64,000 bases of DNA from Phaeospirillum tilakii. Its GTDB lineage: Bacteria; Pseudomonadota; Alphaproteobacteria; Rhodospirillales; Magnetospirillaceae. Location: contig NZ_JBHUIY010000001.1 of the NCBI RefSeq assembly GCF_042683125.1, positions 161,670 to 225,669 on the forward strand, read 5' to 3'. Positions within the stretch are counted from its first letter, which is position 1; each line of letters opens with the position of its first letter. The notes beneath the pieces are model-generated. The model saw only the letters and a list, made by a program, of their open reading frames with translations. It did not search any database and was not told the origin of the DNA. The position numbers were made by a program, and so were the translations under genes. Shown one piece after another: positions 1 to 7,613 of this stretch.

Positions 1-320
1 AGCAGTTCGCAGGCGACGCCGTTCCTGACCAGATCGGCCATCTTGCGCTTGGCGAGGCGGGCGCAGTCGAATTCCTCGCGGCTGGCGCGGCTGGCGCACA
101 GATCCTTGCGGCCGGGCACGGTGATGCCGATCAGGCTGACCGAGAGTCCATGGAGTTGAAGCGAGCCGGCATCGAACGCCTCGGCGCGCCCCCAGGCGCA
201 GGCGGTGCCGTCGGCGTCCTCGGCGCAGCGCGGCAGCGGCGGGGGCGGGGTGGGGGCGGCGGTCTGGGCGTTGGCGACGGCCGGGAGCAGGGCGAGAAGC
301 AGGAGGGGCAGGGCACGCAT
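1..320 (-). CDS. Secreted thermonuclease-like protein, 3' end outside window
   Basis: Partial gene running off the left edge; about 106 residues are visible from an ATG at 320. The first 19 residues form a clear signal peptide ending in A-N-A before Q, so the product is exported. The mature part begins with a Pro-rich stretch, then has H-G-L-S-V-S-L-I-G-I, a Cys-containing linker and A-K-R-K-M-A-D-L-V-R-N-G-V. These resemble the beta-barrel start and first helix of staphylococcal-nuclease-like (thermonuclease/TNase) domains. The usual Asp-Ala-Pro after the first strands reads T-V-P here, so catalysis is uncertain. The catalytic C-terminal half is not in the window. Confidence 0.6.
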   Translation of the reverse strand, partial: MRALPLLLLALLPAVANAQTAAPTPPPPLPRCAEDADGTACAWGRAEAFDAGSLQLHGLSVSLIGITVPGRKDLCASRASREEFDCARLAKRKMADLVRNGVACEL

Positions 321-447
321 GACGCGAGTCTAGCACGACGATAACGGCGGTGCAAAACCTGGACAGGTCAAGGCGACGCGCGGTAAATAGACCCGCCTTG
401 CGGCCGGGTTACTCCGCCGCCCCATTTTCCGTTGTTTCAGGATCGCC

Positions 448-3084
448 ATGCAGACCGCCAACGACATCCGCTCCACGTTCCTCGGCTTCTTCGAGAAAAA
501 CGGCCATGAAGTGGTGCCGTCCAGCCCGTTGGTGCCGCGCAACGACCCGACCCTGATGTTCACCAACGCCGGGATGGTGCAGTTCAAGAACGTCTTCACC
601 GGGGTGGAGAAGCGCGATTACGTCCGCGCCACCACCGCGCAGAAGTGCGTCCGCGCCGGCGGCAAGCACAACGACCTTGATAACGTCGGCTACACCGCGC
701 GGCATCACACCTTCTTCGAGATGCTGGGCAATTTTTCGTTCGGCGACTATTTCAAGGAACGGGCGATCGAGCTGGCCTGGACCCTGATCACCCGCGAGTT
801 CGGCATTCCGGCCGAGCGGCTGCTGGTGACGGTCTATCACGACGATGACGAGGCGTTCGGCCACTGGAAGAAGATCGCCGGCCTGCCGGATTCGCGGATC
901 ATCCGCATTCCGACCTCCGACAATTTCTGGGCGATGGGCGACACCGGCCCGTGCGGTCCCTGTTCCGAGATCTTCTATGACCATGGCGAGAAGATCGCCG
1001 GTGGTCCGCCCGGCAGCGCCGACCAGGACGGCGACCGCTTCATCGAGATCTGGAACCTCGTCTTCATGCAGTACGAGCAGGTCGACAAGGAGACCCGCCT
1101 CGCGCTGCCCAAGCCCAGCATCGACACCGGGATGGGGCTGGAGCGCCTCGCCGCCTTGTTGCAGGGCAAGCACGACAATTACGACGTTGATCTGCTGCGC
1201 TCGCTGATCGAGGCCTCGGCCGACGCCTCGAACACCGATCCCGACGGCCCGTTCCGGGTGTCGCACCGGGTGGTGGCCGACCATCTGCGCTCGTCGGCGT
1301 TCCTGATCGCCGACGGGGTGCTGCCGTCGAACGAGGGGCGCGGCTATGTGCTGCGGCGGATCATGCGGCGGGCGATGCGCCATGCCCAGATGATGGGCTG
1401 CCGCGATCCGCTGCTGTGGCGGCTGGTGCCGGCGCTGGTGCGGCAGATGGGGCCGGCCTATCCCGAACTGGAGCGGGCCAGCGCGGCGATCGCCGACACG
1501 CTGAAGACCGAGGAGACCCGCTTCCGCGCCACCCTCGACAAGGGGCTGAAGCTGCTGGAGGACGAGATCTCGGCGCTGGGCGGCGGTCAGAAGCTGCCGG
1601 GCGCGGTGGCGTTCAAGCTGTACGACACCTACGGCTTCCCGCTCGATTTGACCCAGGACGCGCTGAAGGGCCGGGGGATCGCGGTCGATACCGACGGGTT
1701 CGACGCCGAGATGAAGGCGCAGCGCCAGCGCGCCAAGGCGGCGTGGGCCGGCTCGGGCGAGGCGGCGACCGAGGGGGCGTGGTTCGACCTCAAGGAGCGG
1801 CTGGGGGCCAGCGAGTTCCTCGGCTATGACACCACCGAGGCCGAGGGCCGGATCCTGGCCTTCGTCGATGCCGCCAATGCCGAGCCGGCCGAGGTGACCG
1901 AGGGGCTGGAAGTGGCGGTGATCGTCAACCAGACCCCGTTCTACGGCGAGTCCGGCGGTCAGGTCGGCGATACCGGCCTGATCGAGACCGCCACCGGCCG
2001 TTTGCGGGTCACCGACACCCAGAAGAAGCTGGGCGACCTGATCATCCATCGCGGCGTGGTCGAAAGCGGCCGGCTCGCGGTCGGCAGCGACGCCCGGCTG
2101 GTGGTCGATGCCGAGCGGCGCGACGCCACCCGCGCCCACCATTCCGCCACCCACCTGCTGCACGCCGCGCTGCGCCAGACCCTGGGCGAGCACGTCACCC
2201 AGAAGGGCAGCCAGGTCGGCCCCGACCGGCTGCGGTTCGACTTCGCCCACAATCAGGCGCTCGATCTGGCCGAACTGCGCGCGGTCGAGGCCCAGGTCAA
2301 CCGCCAGATCCGCGCCAATGCCGGGGTCGCCACCAAGGTGATGGGCCAGGAAGAGGCGATCAAGGCCGGGGCGATGGCCCTGTTCGGCGAGAAGTACGGC
2401 GACGAGGTCCGGGTGGTGACGATGGGCGGCGGCGAGGCTGCGACCTTCTCGGTCGAGCTGTGCGGCGGCACCCATGTCCGCCGCACCGGCGACATCGGCG
2501 GCTTCAAGATCGTCGGCGAAAGCGCGGTCGCGGCCGGCATCCGCCGGGTCGAGGCGGTGACCGGGGCGGCGTTCCTGGCCTGGGCCCAGGCCGAGGAGGA
2601 TCTGCTCCACCGCGCCGCCGAGACGCTGCGGATCGCCCCGGCCGATCTGCCGGCCCGCATCGCCCAGGTGCTGGACGACCGCCGCAAGCTGGAACGCGAG
2701 CTGGCCGAGGCGCGCAAGCAGCTCGCCACCGGCGGCGGCCAGGGCGCGGCGACCCGGACGATTGCCGGGATCACCTATGCCGGCCGGGTGCTGGACGGGG
2801 TGCCGGCCAAGGACCTGAAGGGAATGGCCGACGAGATCAAGAAGCAGATCGGCTCGGGCGTGGTGGCGCTGGCCGCCACCGCCGACGGCAAGGCCTCGCT
2901 GGTGGTGGCGGTGACCGCCGACCTGACCGCGAAGTTCAGCGCGGTCGATCTGGTGCGGGTGGGGTCGGAGGCGCTGGGCGGCAAGGGCGGCGGTGGCCGT
3001 CCCGACATGGCCCAGGCCGGCGGCCCCGATGCCGCCAAGGCCGAAGCGGCGGTCGAGGCGATCGCCGCCGCGCTGGAAAAGTAG
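448..3084 (+). CDS. alaS: Alanine--tRNA ligase
   Basis: Charges tRNA-Ala with alanine in the cytoplasm and clears mischarged Ser or Gly. At 878 residues it has the full family length. The N-terminal class II catalytic domain is at about 1-450. The editing domain carries H-H-S-A-T-H near residue 564 and C-G-G-T-H near 671, which together supply the zinc site. A C-terminal DHHA1-type domain ends in a Gly-rich tail (K-G-G-G-G-R-P-D). The start ATG follows a non-coding leader and gives the canonical opening T-A-N-D-I-R-S-T-F-L. The gene stands alone; downstream lies a repeat-filled gap and a convergent gene. Confidence 0.98.
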   Translation: MQTANDIRSTFLGFFEKNGHEVVPSSPLVPRNDPTLMFTNAGMVQFKNVFTGVEKRDYVRATTAQKCVRAGGKHNDLDNVGYTARHHTFFEMLGNFSFGDYFKERAIELAWTLITREFGIPAERLLVTVYHDDDEAFGHWKKIAGLPDSRIIRIPTSDNFWAMGDTGPCGPCSEIFYDHGEKIAGGPPGSADQDGDRFIEIWNLVFMQYEQVDKETRLALPKPSIDTGMGLERLAALLQGKHDNYDVDLLRSLIEASADASNTDPDGPFRVSHRVVADHLRSSAFLIADGVLPSNEGRGYVLRRIMRRAMRHAQMMGCRDPLLWRLVPALVRQMGPAYPELERASAAIADTLKTEETRFRATLDKGLKLLEDEISALGGGQKLPGAVAFKLYDTYGFPLDLTQDALKGRGIAVDTDGFDAEMKAQRQRAKAAWAGSGEAATEGAWFDLKERLGASEFLGYDTTEAEGRILAFVDAANAEPAEVTEGLEVAVIVNQTPFYGESGGQVGDTGLIETATGRLRVTDTQKKLGDLIIHRGVVESGRLAVGSDARLVVDAERRDATRAHHSATHLLHAALRQTLGEHVTQKGSQVGPDRLRFDFAHNQALDLAELRAVEAQVNRQIRANAGVATKVMGQEEAIKAGAMALFGEKYGDEVRVVTMGGGEAATFSVELCGGTHVRRTGDIGGFKIVGESAVAAGIRRVEAVTGAAFLAWAQAEEDLLHRAAETLRIAPADLPARIAQVLDDRRKLERELAEARKQLATGGGQGAATRTIAGITYAGRVLDGVPAKDLKGMADEIKKQIGSGVVALAATADGKASLVVAVTADLTAKFSAVDLVRVGSEALGGKGGGGRPDMAQAGGPDAAKAEAAVEAIAAALEK

Positions 3085-3127
3085 GACCGTAACGGGCTGC
3101 GGGCGGTTGTGCCGTCCGCGCCCTTAC

Positions 3128-3180
3128 GCGGGCTGCCGCCCGCGACCCGCCTGGAGGCTTCCGCCTCCAGACCTCCCCTG
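3128..3180. repeat. Family B hairpin repeat downstream of alaS
   Basis: Two palindromes in a row: GCGGGC-TGCC-GCCCGC at 3128-3143 and CTGGAGG-CTTCCG-CCTCCAG at 3151-3170. On the minus strand the block reads AGGGGAGGTCTGGAGGC, then GCCTCCAGGCGGG, then GGCAGCCC. The block downstream of lpxB (21540-21597) has the same architecture in the opposite orientation. It may help end alaS transcription (inference). Confidence 0.75.
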
Positions 3181-3190
3181 TTTTTGAAAA

Positions 3191-3433
3191 GCTCAATTCG
3201 CGTTAAGTCGGTCCGGCGGATATCGGGTTTTGGAGTGATGTGGGCTCCGCCCACACCCGCCAAGGGCCGCAAGGCCCTTGGAACCCATTGGGGATCGGGG
3301 GCGGATCGGCCTTCCCGCTTGGGCGCGGGTGTTGGCCGCGCGAAGGGCAAGGAAAGGGTTCCAAGGGCCTTGCGGCCCTTGGCGGGGGCGGGCAGAGCCC
3401 GCGAAGAGTCTTCCCCCTTAACGCGAATTGAGC
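3191..3433. mobile_element. 243-bp element with perfect 17-bp terminal inverted repeats
   Basis: GCTCAATTCGCGTTAAG at 3191-3207 is repeated exactly in reverse complement at 3417-3433. Between them lies an inverted pair of family A units (3240-3286 and 3356-3402). The ends are AT-richer than the interior. No coding capacity is credible and no clear target-site duplication is visible. The shape resembles a MITE, or a repeat pair captured between inverted repeats. No other copy of the 17-bp end was noticed in the window. Confidence 0.5.
3240..3402. repeat. Family A inverted repeat pair (A1)
   Basis: The left unit at 3240-3286 has GTGGGCTCCGCCCAC, then CCAAGGGCCGCAAGGCCCTTGG and AACCC. The right unit at 3356-3402 is its inverted partner and ends GCGGGCAGAGCCCGC. 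Each unit holds two short palindromes, and the pair can fold into one long imperfect hairpin. The 25 bases before the right unit (CGCGCGAAGGGCAAGGAAAG) recur before the copies at 24879 and 57972. Confidence 0.9.
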
Positions 3434-3434
3434 C

Positions 3435-3482
3435 TTAAAGGGGGGCGCCCCAAATGGTCTTGGGCGAGTGCCCAACAAGGGG
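3435..3482. repeat. Family C hairpin repeat
   Basis: GGGGGGCGCCCC is followed by TTGGGCGAGTGCCCAA and AAGGGGCG. This is an inverted, diverged copy of the unit at 21462-21520 and 32213-32269. It sits at the edge of the TIR-bounded element. Confidence 0.6.
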
Positions 3483-3510
3483 CGCGGTTATCTCTTCCCC
3501 GGATTTCCAC

Positions 3511-3549
3511 AAAAAAACGGCGCGGACCGTGAGGGCCGCGCCGTTTTCG
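3511..3549 (-). terminator. Rho-independent terminator of the DsbA-like gene
   Basis: A perfect 12-bp stem (AAAACGGCGCGG at 3514-3525 with CCGCGCCGTTTT at 3536-3547) has a 10-base loop. On the minus strand it is followed by a run of T (A at 3511-3517). It starts 15 bases after the minus-strand stop at 3564. The A/T flanks could also make it act on plus-strand transcripts. Confidence 0.85.
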
Positions 3550-3563
3550 TCAGTGATTGGCGG

Positions 3564-4340
3564 TCAGTTCTTGGCGTTGGCCGGGGTGCCCTTGCGGGCG
3601 TTGTCGATCAACTGACGCACGGTGGTCTGGTCGAGCGCGGTCGACAGGATGCGGTCGCCGATGATGAAGGTCGGCGTGCCGCCGATCGCCAGGGTATGGG
3701 CGAGGTCGGAGATCTTGGTCAGTTCGCGGTCGATCTCGGGGCCGGTGGCGGCCTTCTTGAGCTGATCGGCGTTGTAGCCCTGGTCGGCGGCCAGCTTCAG
3801 CACCGTCTTCTCGTCGAGCTTGCCGCGATACTTCATCAAAGCGCGGTGGAGGTCGTCGTACTTGGCCGGGTTGGCGGCGCGGGCGGCGAGGGCGACGCGG
3901 GAGGCGAACACCGAATCCGGGCCGAGGATCGGCAGTTCCTTCAGCACCAGCCGGACCTTGCCGTCGGCCTTGACCGCGTCCCACAGCGACTCGTAGGTCT
4001 GCTTGCAGAAGCCGCAATTGTAATCGAAGAACTCGACGATGGTGACGTCGCCCTTCGGATTGCCGGCAACCGGATCGTCGGCGTTGTGGAAGATCTCGTC
4101 CTTGCGGGCTTCGAGCATCTTGTGGGCGTCGGCCTCGGCCTGGGCGCGCATCTTCTCGCGCAGCGCCTCCAGGGTTTCGGCCAGCACCTCGGGATGCTCC
4201 ATCAGGTAATCGCGCACCACCTTCTTGACCGCCTCGGCCTGCTTGGGAGTCAGGGCGCCGCTGTCCTGGGCGGTGGCCGGCGACGCCGACAGGACCAGGC
4301 CGGAAGTCACGGCGAGGGCGGCTAGGGCTTTGACGATCAT
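3564..4340 (-). CDS. DsbA family periplasmic thiol:disulfide oxidoreductase
   Basis: A 258-residue exported protein that probably makes or reshuffles disulfide bonds in periplasmic proteins. Residues 1-24 are a signal peptide (A-T-A-Q). A helical N-terminal extension at about 30-85 is rich in charged residues, as in the Com1/ScsC-like DsbA subgroup. The thioredoxin fold carries C-G-F-C at 109-112 in F-F-D-Y-N-C-G-F-C, and the cis-Pro loop reads G-T-P-T-F-I-I near 225. The ATG at 4340 was chosen because the signal peptide begins there; the frame stays open far upstream but without plausible coding. The gene is followed by a strong terminator, and yicC lies just upstream in the same direction. 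Which Dsb subclass, and whether it oxidises or isomerises, cannot be told from sequence. Confidence 0.9.
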   Translation of the reverse strand: MIVKALAALAVTSGLVLSASPATAQDSGALTPKQAEAVKKVVRDYLMEHPEVLAETLEALREKMRAQAEADAHKMLEARKDEIFHNADDPVAGNPKGDVTIVEFFDYNCGFCKQTYESLWDAVKADGKVRLVLKELPILGPDSVFASRVALAARAANPAKYDDLHRALMKYRGKLDEKTVLKLAADQGYNADQLKKAATGPEIDRELTKISDLAHTLAIGGTPTFIIGDRILSTALDQTTVRQLIDNARKGTPANAKN

Positions 4341-4438
4341 GGGGGCTACAACCTTCGCAATCCATGAGGATGAGGGGGGCATATTGGCCGGACTCCGCCG
4401 CCGGGGCAAGCGCCCTCGCACGGCGGAGGCGGCCCGGG

Positions 4439-5338
4439 TCACTCGATGTTCTGCACCTGCTCCTTGAACTGGTCGATCACCGCCTTGAGGTCGAGCCCGA
4501 TCCGGGTCAGTTCGACGTCGGCCGACTTGGAGCAGAGGGTGTTGGCCTCGCGATTGAATTCCTGGGCGAGGAAGTCGAGCTTGCGCCCGATCACCCCGCC
4601 CTGGGTCAGCAGGTCGCGCGCGGCGGCGACATGGGCGGCGAGGCGGTCGAGTTCCTCGCGCACATCGACCTTGACCAGCAGCAGGGCGACTTCCTGGGCG
4701 ACGCGGTCGGGATCGAGGCTGGGGGCCGCCTCGGTCAGCGCCGCCACCTGCTGGGTGAAACGGGCGCGGATCGCCTCGGGGCGCAGCGCGGCGCAGGCCT
4801 CGGCGCGGCGGGTCAGCGCGCTGATCAGGTCGAGCTGGCCGGTGAGCAGGGCGGCGATGCGGGCGCCTTCCTCGCGCCGCATCGCGGCGAGGCGGTCGAG
4901 CACCGCGTCGAGCCCGGCGCGCATCGCGGCGAGGCGCTGCTCGCGCCCGGCCTCGTCGTCGGCGGGTTCGGTCTCGGCGGCGGGTTCGACCACGCCCCGG
5001 ATCGCCAGCAGCCCGTCGAGCCGGGCCGGGGCCAGCTCCGGCCGCGCCGCCTGCCAGTCGCGGCACAGGTCGGCCAGCCGGGTCAGCAACGCGGTGTTGA
5101 TCCGCATCTCGCCCGCCTCGGTCTGGCGGGTCAGGGTCAGGCCAAGCTGGATGCTGCCGCGCCCGAGGCGGCGGGCGGCGGCCTCGCGCGCCGCCGGCTC
5201 CAGCGCGTCGCAGCCGGCCGGCAGCCGCAGCCGCAGGTCGAGGCCGCGGCCGTTGACGCTCTTGGCCTCCCACACCCAGGACGCGGTCTGGTCGCGTCCT
5301 TCGCTCCGCGCGTAGCCGGTCATGCTGGCGACACTCAC
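4439..5338 (-). CDS. yicC: YicC/YloC family endoribonuclease
   Basis: A 299-residue cytoplasmic protein with the diagnostic opening M-T-G-Y-A-R, the S-V-N-G-R-G-L-D motif near residues 28-35, and the C-terminal block D-L-K-A-V-I-D-Q-F-K-E-Q-V-Q-N-I-E that ends all family members. YicC proteins are RNA endonucleases implicated in sRNA turnover in other bacteria. Length matches the family (about 290). It lies 98 bases upstream of the DsbA-like gene and is probably co-transcribed with it, without an evident functional link. Confidence 0.93.
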   Translation of the reverse strand: MSVASMTGYARSEGRDQTASWVWEAKSVNGRGLDLRLRLPAGCDALEPAAREAAARRLGRGSIQLGLTLTRQTEAGEMRINTALLTRLADLCRDWQAARPELAPARLDGLLAIRGVVEPAAETEPADDEAGREQRLAAMRAGLDAVLDRLAAMRREEGARIAALLTGQLDLISALTRRAEACAALRPEAIRARFTQQVAALTEAAPSLDPDRVAQEVALLLVKVDVREELDRLAAHVAAARDLLTQGGVIGRKLDFLAQEFNREANTLCSKSADVELTRIGLDLKAVIDQFKEQVQNIE

Positions 5339-5484
5339 CCTGGCTTCTCCTTGCTGCGATGATCGTTCCGCGCCGGCTTATACTCCCGCCCGGCCGTTTC
5401 GAAAACAGCTGCGGGGCGGGGCAGGGGTGGGGTAAAGTGCGCCGGCGGCCGATCCCGGCCGCGTCATCGCGGTTTGGAACCCGA

Positions 5485-5811
5485 ATGCGGACGATACGGC
5501 GGGCGATGTTCGTGCTGCTCGGCCTGTTGCTGCTGTTGGCGCCGGTGCTGGCGCTGGCCGGCGGCGGCGGGACGGTGGTGCGCGCGCCGGCACTCGTCGC
5601 CTGCGGCGGTTCCCATCATTCCTCCGCGCCCGCCCCGGCGACGGGGGCGCCGCTGTGCGCGATCGATTGCGTCCTGGCCGGTCTGGCCGGGCTGATCGTC
5701 CCGCTGACGGCACCGGCCACCCTGCGGCCCGCCGCGCCGTCGGCCGTCGCCCTGCACGCGCCCCGCTCGCGCGTCTGGCCGCCGGCCGCGCCGCCGCCCC
5801 GGCTCTCCTGA
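5485..5811 (+). CDS. Small exported Cys/His-containing protein of unknown function
   Basis: 108 residues from the ATG at 5485; upstream in-frame starts add only a basic, low-complexity leader. The N-terminus is a signal peptide or anchor (M-R-T-I-R-R-A-M-F-V-L-L-G-L-L-L-L-L). It is followed by C-G-G-S-H-H-S-S, then C-A-I-D-C and a second hydrophobic stretch, then a Pro-rich tail. The Cys and His spacing recalls small metal-stress proteins such as DUF2946, but no family is firmly recognised. It is 82 bases upstream of a membrane protein with a His-rich tail, probably in the same operon. Confidence 0.55.
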   Translation: MRTIRRAMFVLLGLLLLLAPVLALAGGGGTVVRAPALVACGGSHHSSAPAPATGAPLCAIDCVLAGLAGLIVPLTAPATLRPAAPSAVALHAPRSRVWPPAAPPPRLS

Positions 5812-5893
5812 CTCCGTCACATCCTTATCATTGCGATCGAAATCCTGTTTGACGGCGGCCGCCCCGAGGCGGCCGCGACGGAGAGCCTTTATC

Positions 5894-6385
5894 ATGTCGA
5901 TGACCCATTACATGGAGCTTCTTGCCACCAATCAGCCGTGGAACCTGCTGATTTTCATGGCGATTCCGGTGGTCCTGGCCGAGACGCTGGCGATCACCGA
6001 ACTGGCGCTGCTGTTCACCGGCCAAGGCGACGGCCCGCTGCGGCGGATCAACCGTGCCGCCGCGATCCTGGCCGGGCTGGTGTTCGCCGCGATCCTGCTC
6101 TACCTCGTGCCGACCGTGGTGGTGCCGCTGACCGCGAGCGGCGCGTGGCGCGGCTGGATCGACGTGGTGGCGGTCGGCTGCTATCTGGCCGGGGCGGTGC
6201 CGCTCGGGCTGGTGGCGCTGCTCGATCTCGGCCTGCTCGGCCGTAGCCTGTCGCCCCGGCGTCGGCTGGGCTGGCATGTCGCTGCGGTCGGCGGCTTCCT
6301 GGTGGTGGCGCATGTGGCGATGATCTTCGGGATGCTCGACCCGACGCTGGGCGCGGCGCCGATGTCTCATCATATGAGCCACTGA
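5894..6385 (+). CDS. Four-to-five-segment inner-membrane protein with His-rich C-terminus
   Basis: 163 residues, almost all hydrophobic, with segments near 15-40, 55-80, 90-115 and 125-150. The C-terminus is M-S-H-H-M-S-H, a likely metal-touching tail. The ATG at 5894 was chosen after a purine-rich leader (GGAGAG); a second ATG lies two codons later. It resembles small permease-like conserved membrane proteins (possibly DUF6803), but the substrate is unknown. The upstream neighbour also has Cys and His residues, so a joint role with a metal such as copper is conceivable but not shown. Confidence 0.7.
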   Translation: MSMTHYMELLATNQPWNLLIFMAIPVVLAETLAITELALLFTGQGDGPLRRINRAAAILAGLVFAAILLYLVPTVVVPLTASGAWRGWIDVVAVGCYLAGAVPLGLVALLDLGLLGRSLSPRRRLGWHVAAVGGFLVVAHVAMIFGMLDPTLGAAPMSHHMSH

Positions 6386-6395
6386 CGGAGGTGAA

Positions 6396-6540
6396 GCGGG
6401 CTCCGCCCGAACCCGGCCCCGGGCCACAGGGCCCTTGGATCCCCTTGATTGGGGCGGGGCAGGGCGGAGCCGATGCGCCGAGAAAAAGGAATGGGTTCCA
6501 AGGGCCTTGCGGCCCGGGGCCGGGTGTGGGCGGAGCCCAC
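6396..6540. repeat. Family A inverted repeat pair (A2)
   Basis: The units at 6396-6444 and 6493-6540 face each other. The left core is diverged (CCGGCCCCGGGCCACAGGGCCCTTGG), while the right keeps GGGTTCCAAGGGCC and ends GTGGGCGGAGCCCAC. The pair lies between a membrane-protein gene and the rpsB leader, so it may separate their transcripts. Confidence 0.85.
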
Positions 6541-6719
6541 GTTTCTTGCGGGGCCTTGCGGCGCTTGCAAATCGGGCCGCGAGGGGGTATCTAGCCCGGA
6601 TCAATCCGCACGCGGGTCCGCGGCGGCGACCTTGTTCTGTCGCCCGTTCGCTCCGGTGCCGGGGTCTGCCCCGGCCACGCCCGCGGAGGTTCAACCGGAG
6701 AAGCATAAGGATCTTCCCG
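6541..6719 (+). promoter_or_regulatory. Upstream/leader region of rpsB
   Basis: 179 bases without a credible gene. The part next to rpsB holds GC-rich palindromes (for example GCCGGGGTCTGCCCCGGC around 6658-6675) and a GGAG 20 bases before the ATG. Leaders of rpsB often carry the S2 autoregulatory site in other bacteria; whether this one does cannot be decided here. No clear -10/-35 pair was found. Confidence 0.35.
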
Positions 6720-7514
6720 ATGGCTCTGCCCACCTTTACCCTGCGCCAGCTGGTCGAAGCCGGCGTTCATTTCGGCCACAACACCCGCCGCTGGAACCCG
6801 AAGATGGCGTCGTACCTGTTCGGGGTGCGCAACGGGATCCACATCATCGACCTCCAGCAGTCGGTGCCGATGCTGCACCGCGCGATGCAGGCGGTGCGTG
6901 ACGTCACCGCCGCCGGTGGCCGCGTGCTGTTCGTCGGCACCAAGCGTCAGGCGTCGGACATCGTCGCCGACAGCGCCCGTCGTTGCGGCCAGTACTTCGT
7001 CAACCACCGCTGGCTGGGCGGCATGCTGACCAACTGGAAGACCATCTCCCAGTCGATCCGCCGTCTGCGCGAGCTGGACGAGCAGCTGTCGTCGGGCGCC
7101 CTGTCGGGCCTGACCAAGAAGGAGCAGCTCAACCTGACCCGCGAGCGCGACAAGCTCGAGCGGGCGCTGGGCGGCATCAAGGAAATGGGCGGGCTGCCGG
7201 ACATCCTGTTCATCATCGACACCAACAAGGAAGCGCTGGCGGTCCAGGAAGCCAACAAGCTCGGCATCCCGGTGGTGGCGGTGATCGACTCGAACAGCGA
7301 TCCGCAAGGCATCAGCTTCCCGATCCCCGGCAACGACGACGCGATCCGCGCGATCCAGACCTACTGCGACCTGATGTCGGGCTCGGTGCTCGACGGCATT
7401 CAGGCCGAGATCAGCCGCAGCGGCGGCGACCTCGGCGCCAATGCCCAGGCTCCGGTCGAGGCGATCCCGGAGATCGAGGGCGCCGAGACCGAGGAAGCCG
7501 CGCAGCCGGCCTGA
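6720..7514 (+). CDS. rpsB: 30S ribosomal protein S2
   Basis: 264 residues. The start M-A-L-P-T-F-T-L-R-Q-L-V-E-A-G-V-H-F-G-H matches the family. The conserved W-L-G-G-M-L-T-N-W and coiled-coil segments are present, with a longer acidic C-terminal tail (E-I-E-G-A-E-T-E-E) common in alphaproteobacteria. S2 sits on the small-subunit body near S1. It heads the rpsB-tsf-pyrH-frr translation block, with tsf 99 bases downstream behind a hairpin. The long open frame upstream of this ATG is only GC-rich repeat sequence. Confidence 0.98.
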   Translation: MALPTFTLRQLVEAGVHFGHNTRRWNPKMASYLFGVRNGIHIIDLQQSVPMLHRAMQAVRDVTAAGGRVLFVGTKRQASDIVADSARRCGQYFVNHRWLGGMLTNWKTISQSIRRLRELDEQLSSGALSGLTKKEQLNLTRERDKLERALGGIKEMGGLPDILFIIDTNKEALAVQEANKLGIPVVAVIDSNSDPQGISFPIPGNDDAIRAIQTYCDLMSGSVLDGIQAEISRSGGDLGANAQAPVEAIPEIEGAETEEAAQPA

Positions 7515-7535
7515 TCGTGCGCGCTCCCGTGTTGG

Positions 7536-7567
7536 AATGGCGGCGGCTTTGGTCGCCGCCATTCGTT
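7536..7567 (+). terminator. Hairpin between rpsB and tsf, probably an attenuator
   Basis: A perfect 10-bp stem (AATGGCGGCG with CGCCGCCATT) around an 8-base loop is followed by CGTTT. The T-run is weak, so it more likely lowers read-through into tsf or protects the rpsB 3' end than stops transcription completely. Confidence 0.55.
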
Positions 7568-7613
7568 TGACCCCTTGCCCAACCCGCAGAACTTCCCCCT
7601 GGAGAACACACCC

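Noticed and set aside
409..2610. Long minus-strand open frame opposite alaS
   Set aside because: A shadow frame of high GC content; the translation is repetitive (G, R, L, H, P, Q) and alaS on the other strand explains the DNA fully. Similar shadows lie opposite bamA (13766-16333), the P-type ATPase (26250-28973) and hscA (32940-35285).
3564..5273. Possible fusion of yicC and the DsbA-like protein
   Set aside because: The DsbA frame stays open upstream through yicC, but in a different frame from yicC. A signal peptide begins at 4340, so the two are separate genes.
6435..6719. 95-residue N-terminal extension of S2
   Set aside because: The extension is translated family A repeat and GC-rich leader; the canonical S2 start is the ATG at 6720.
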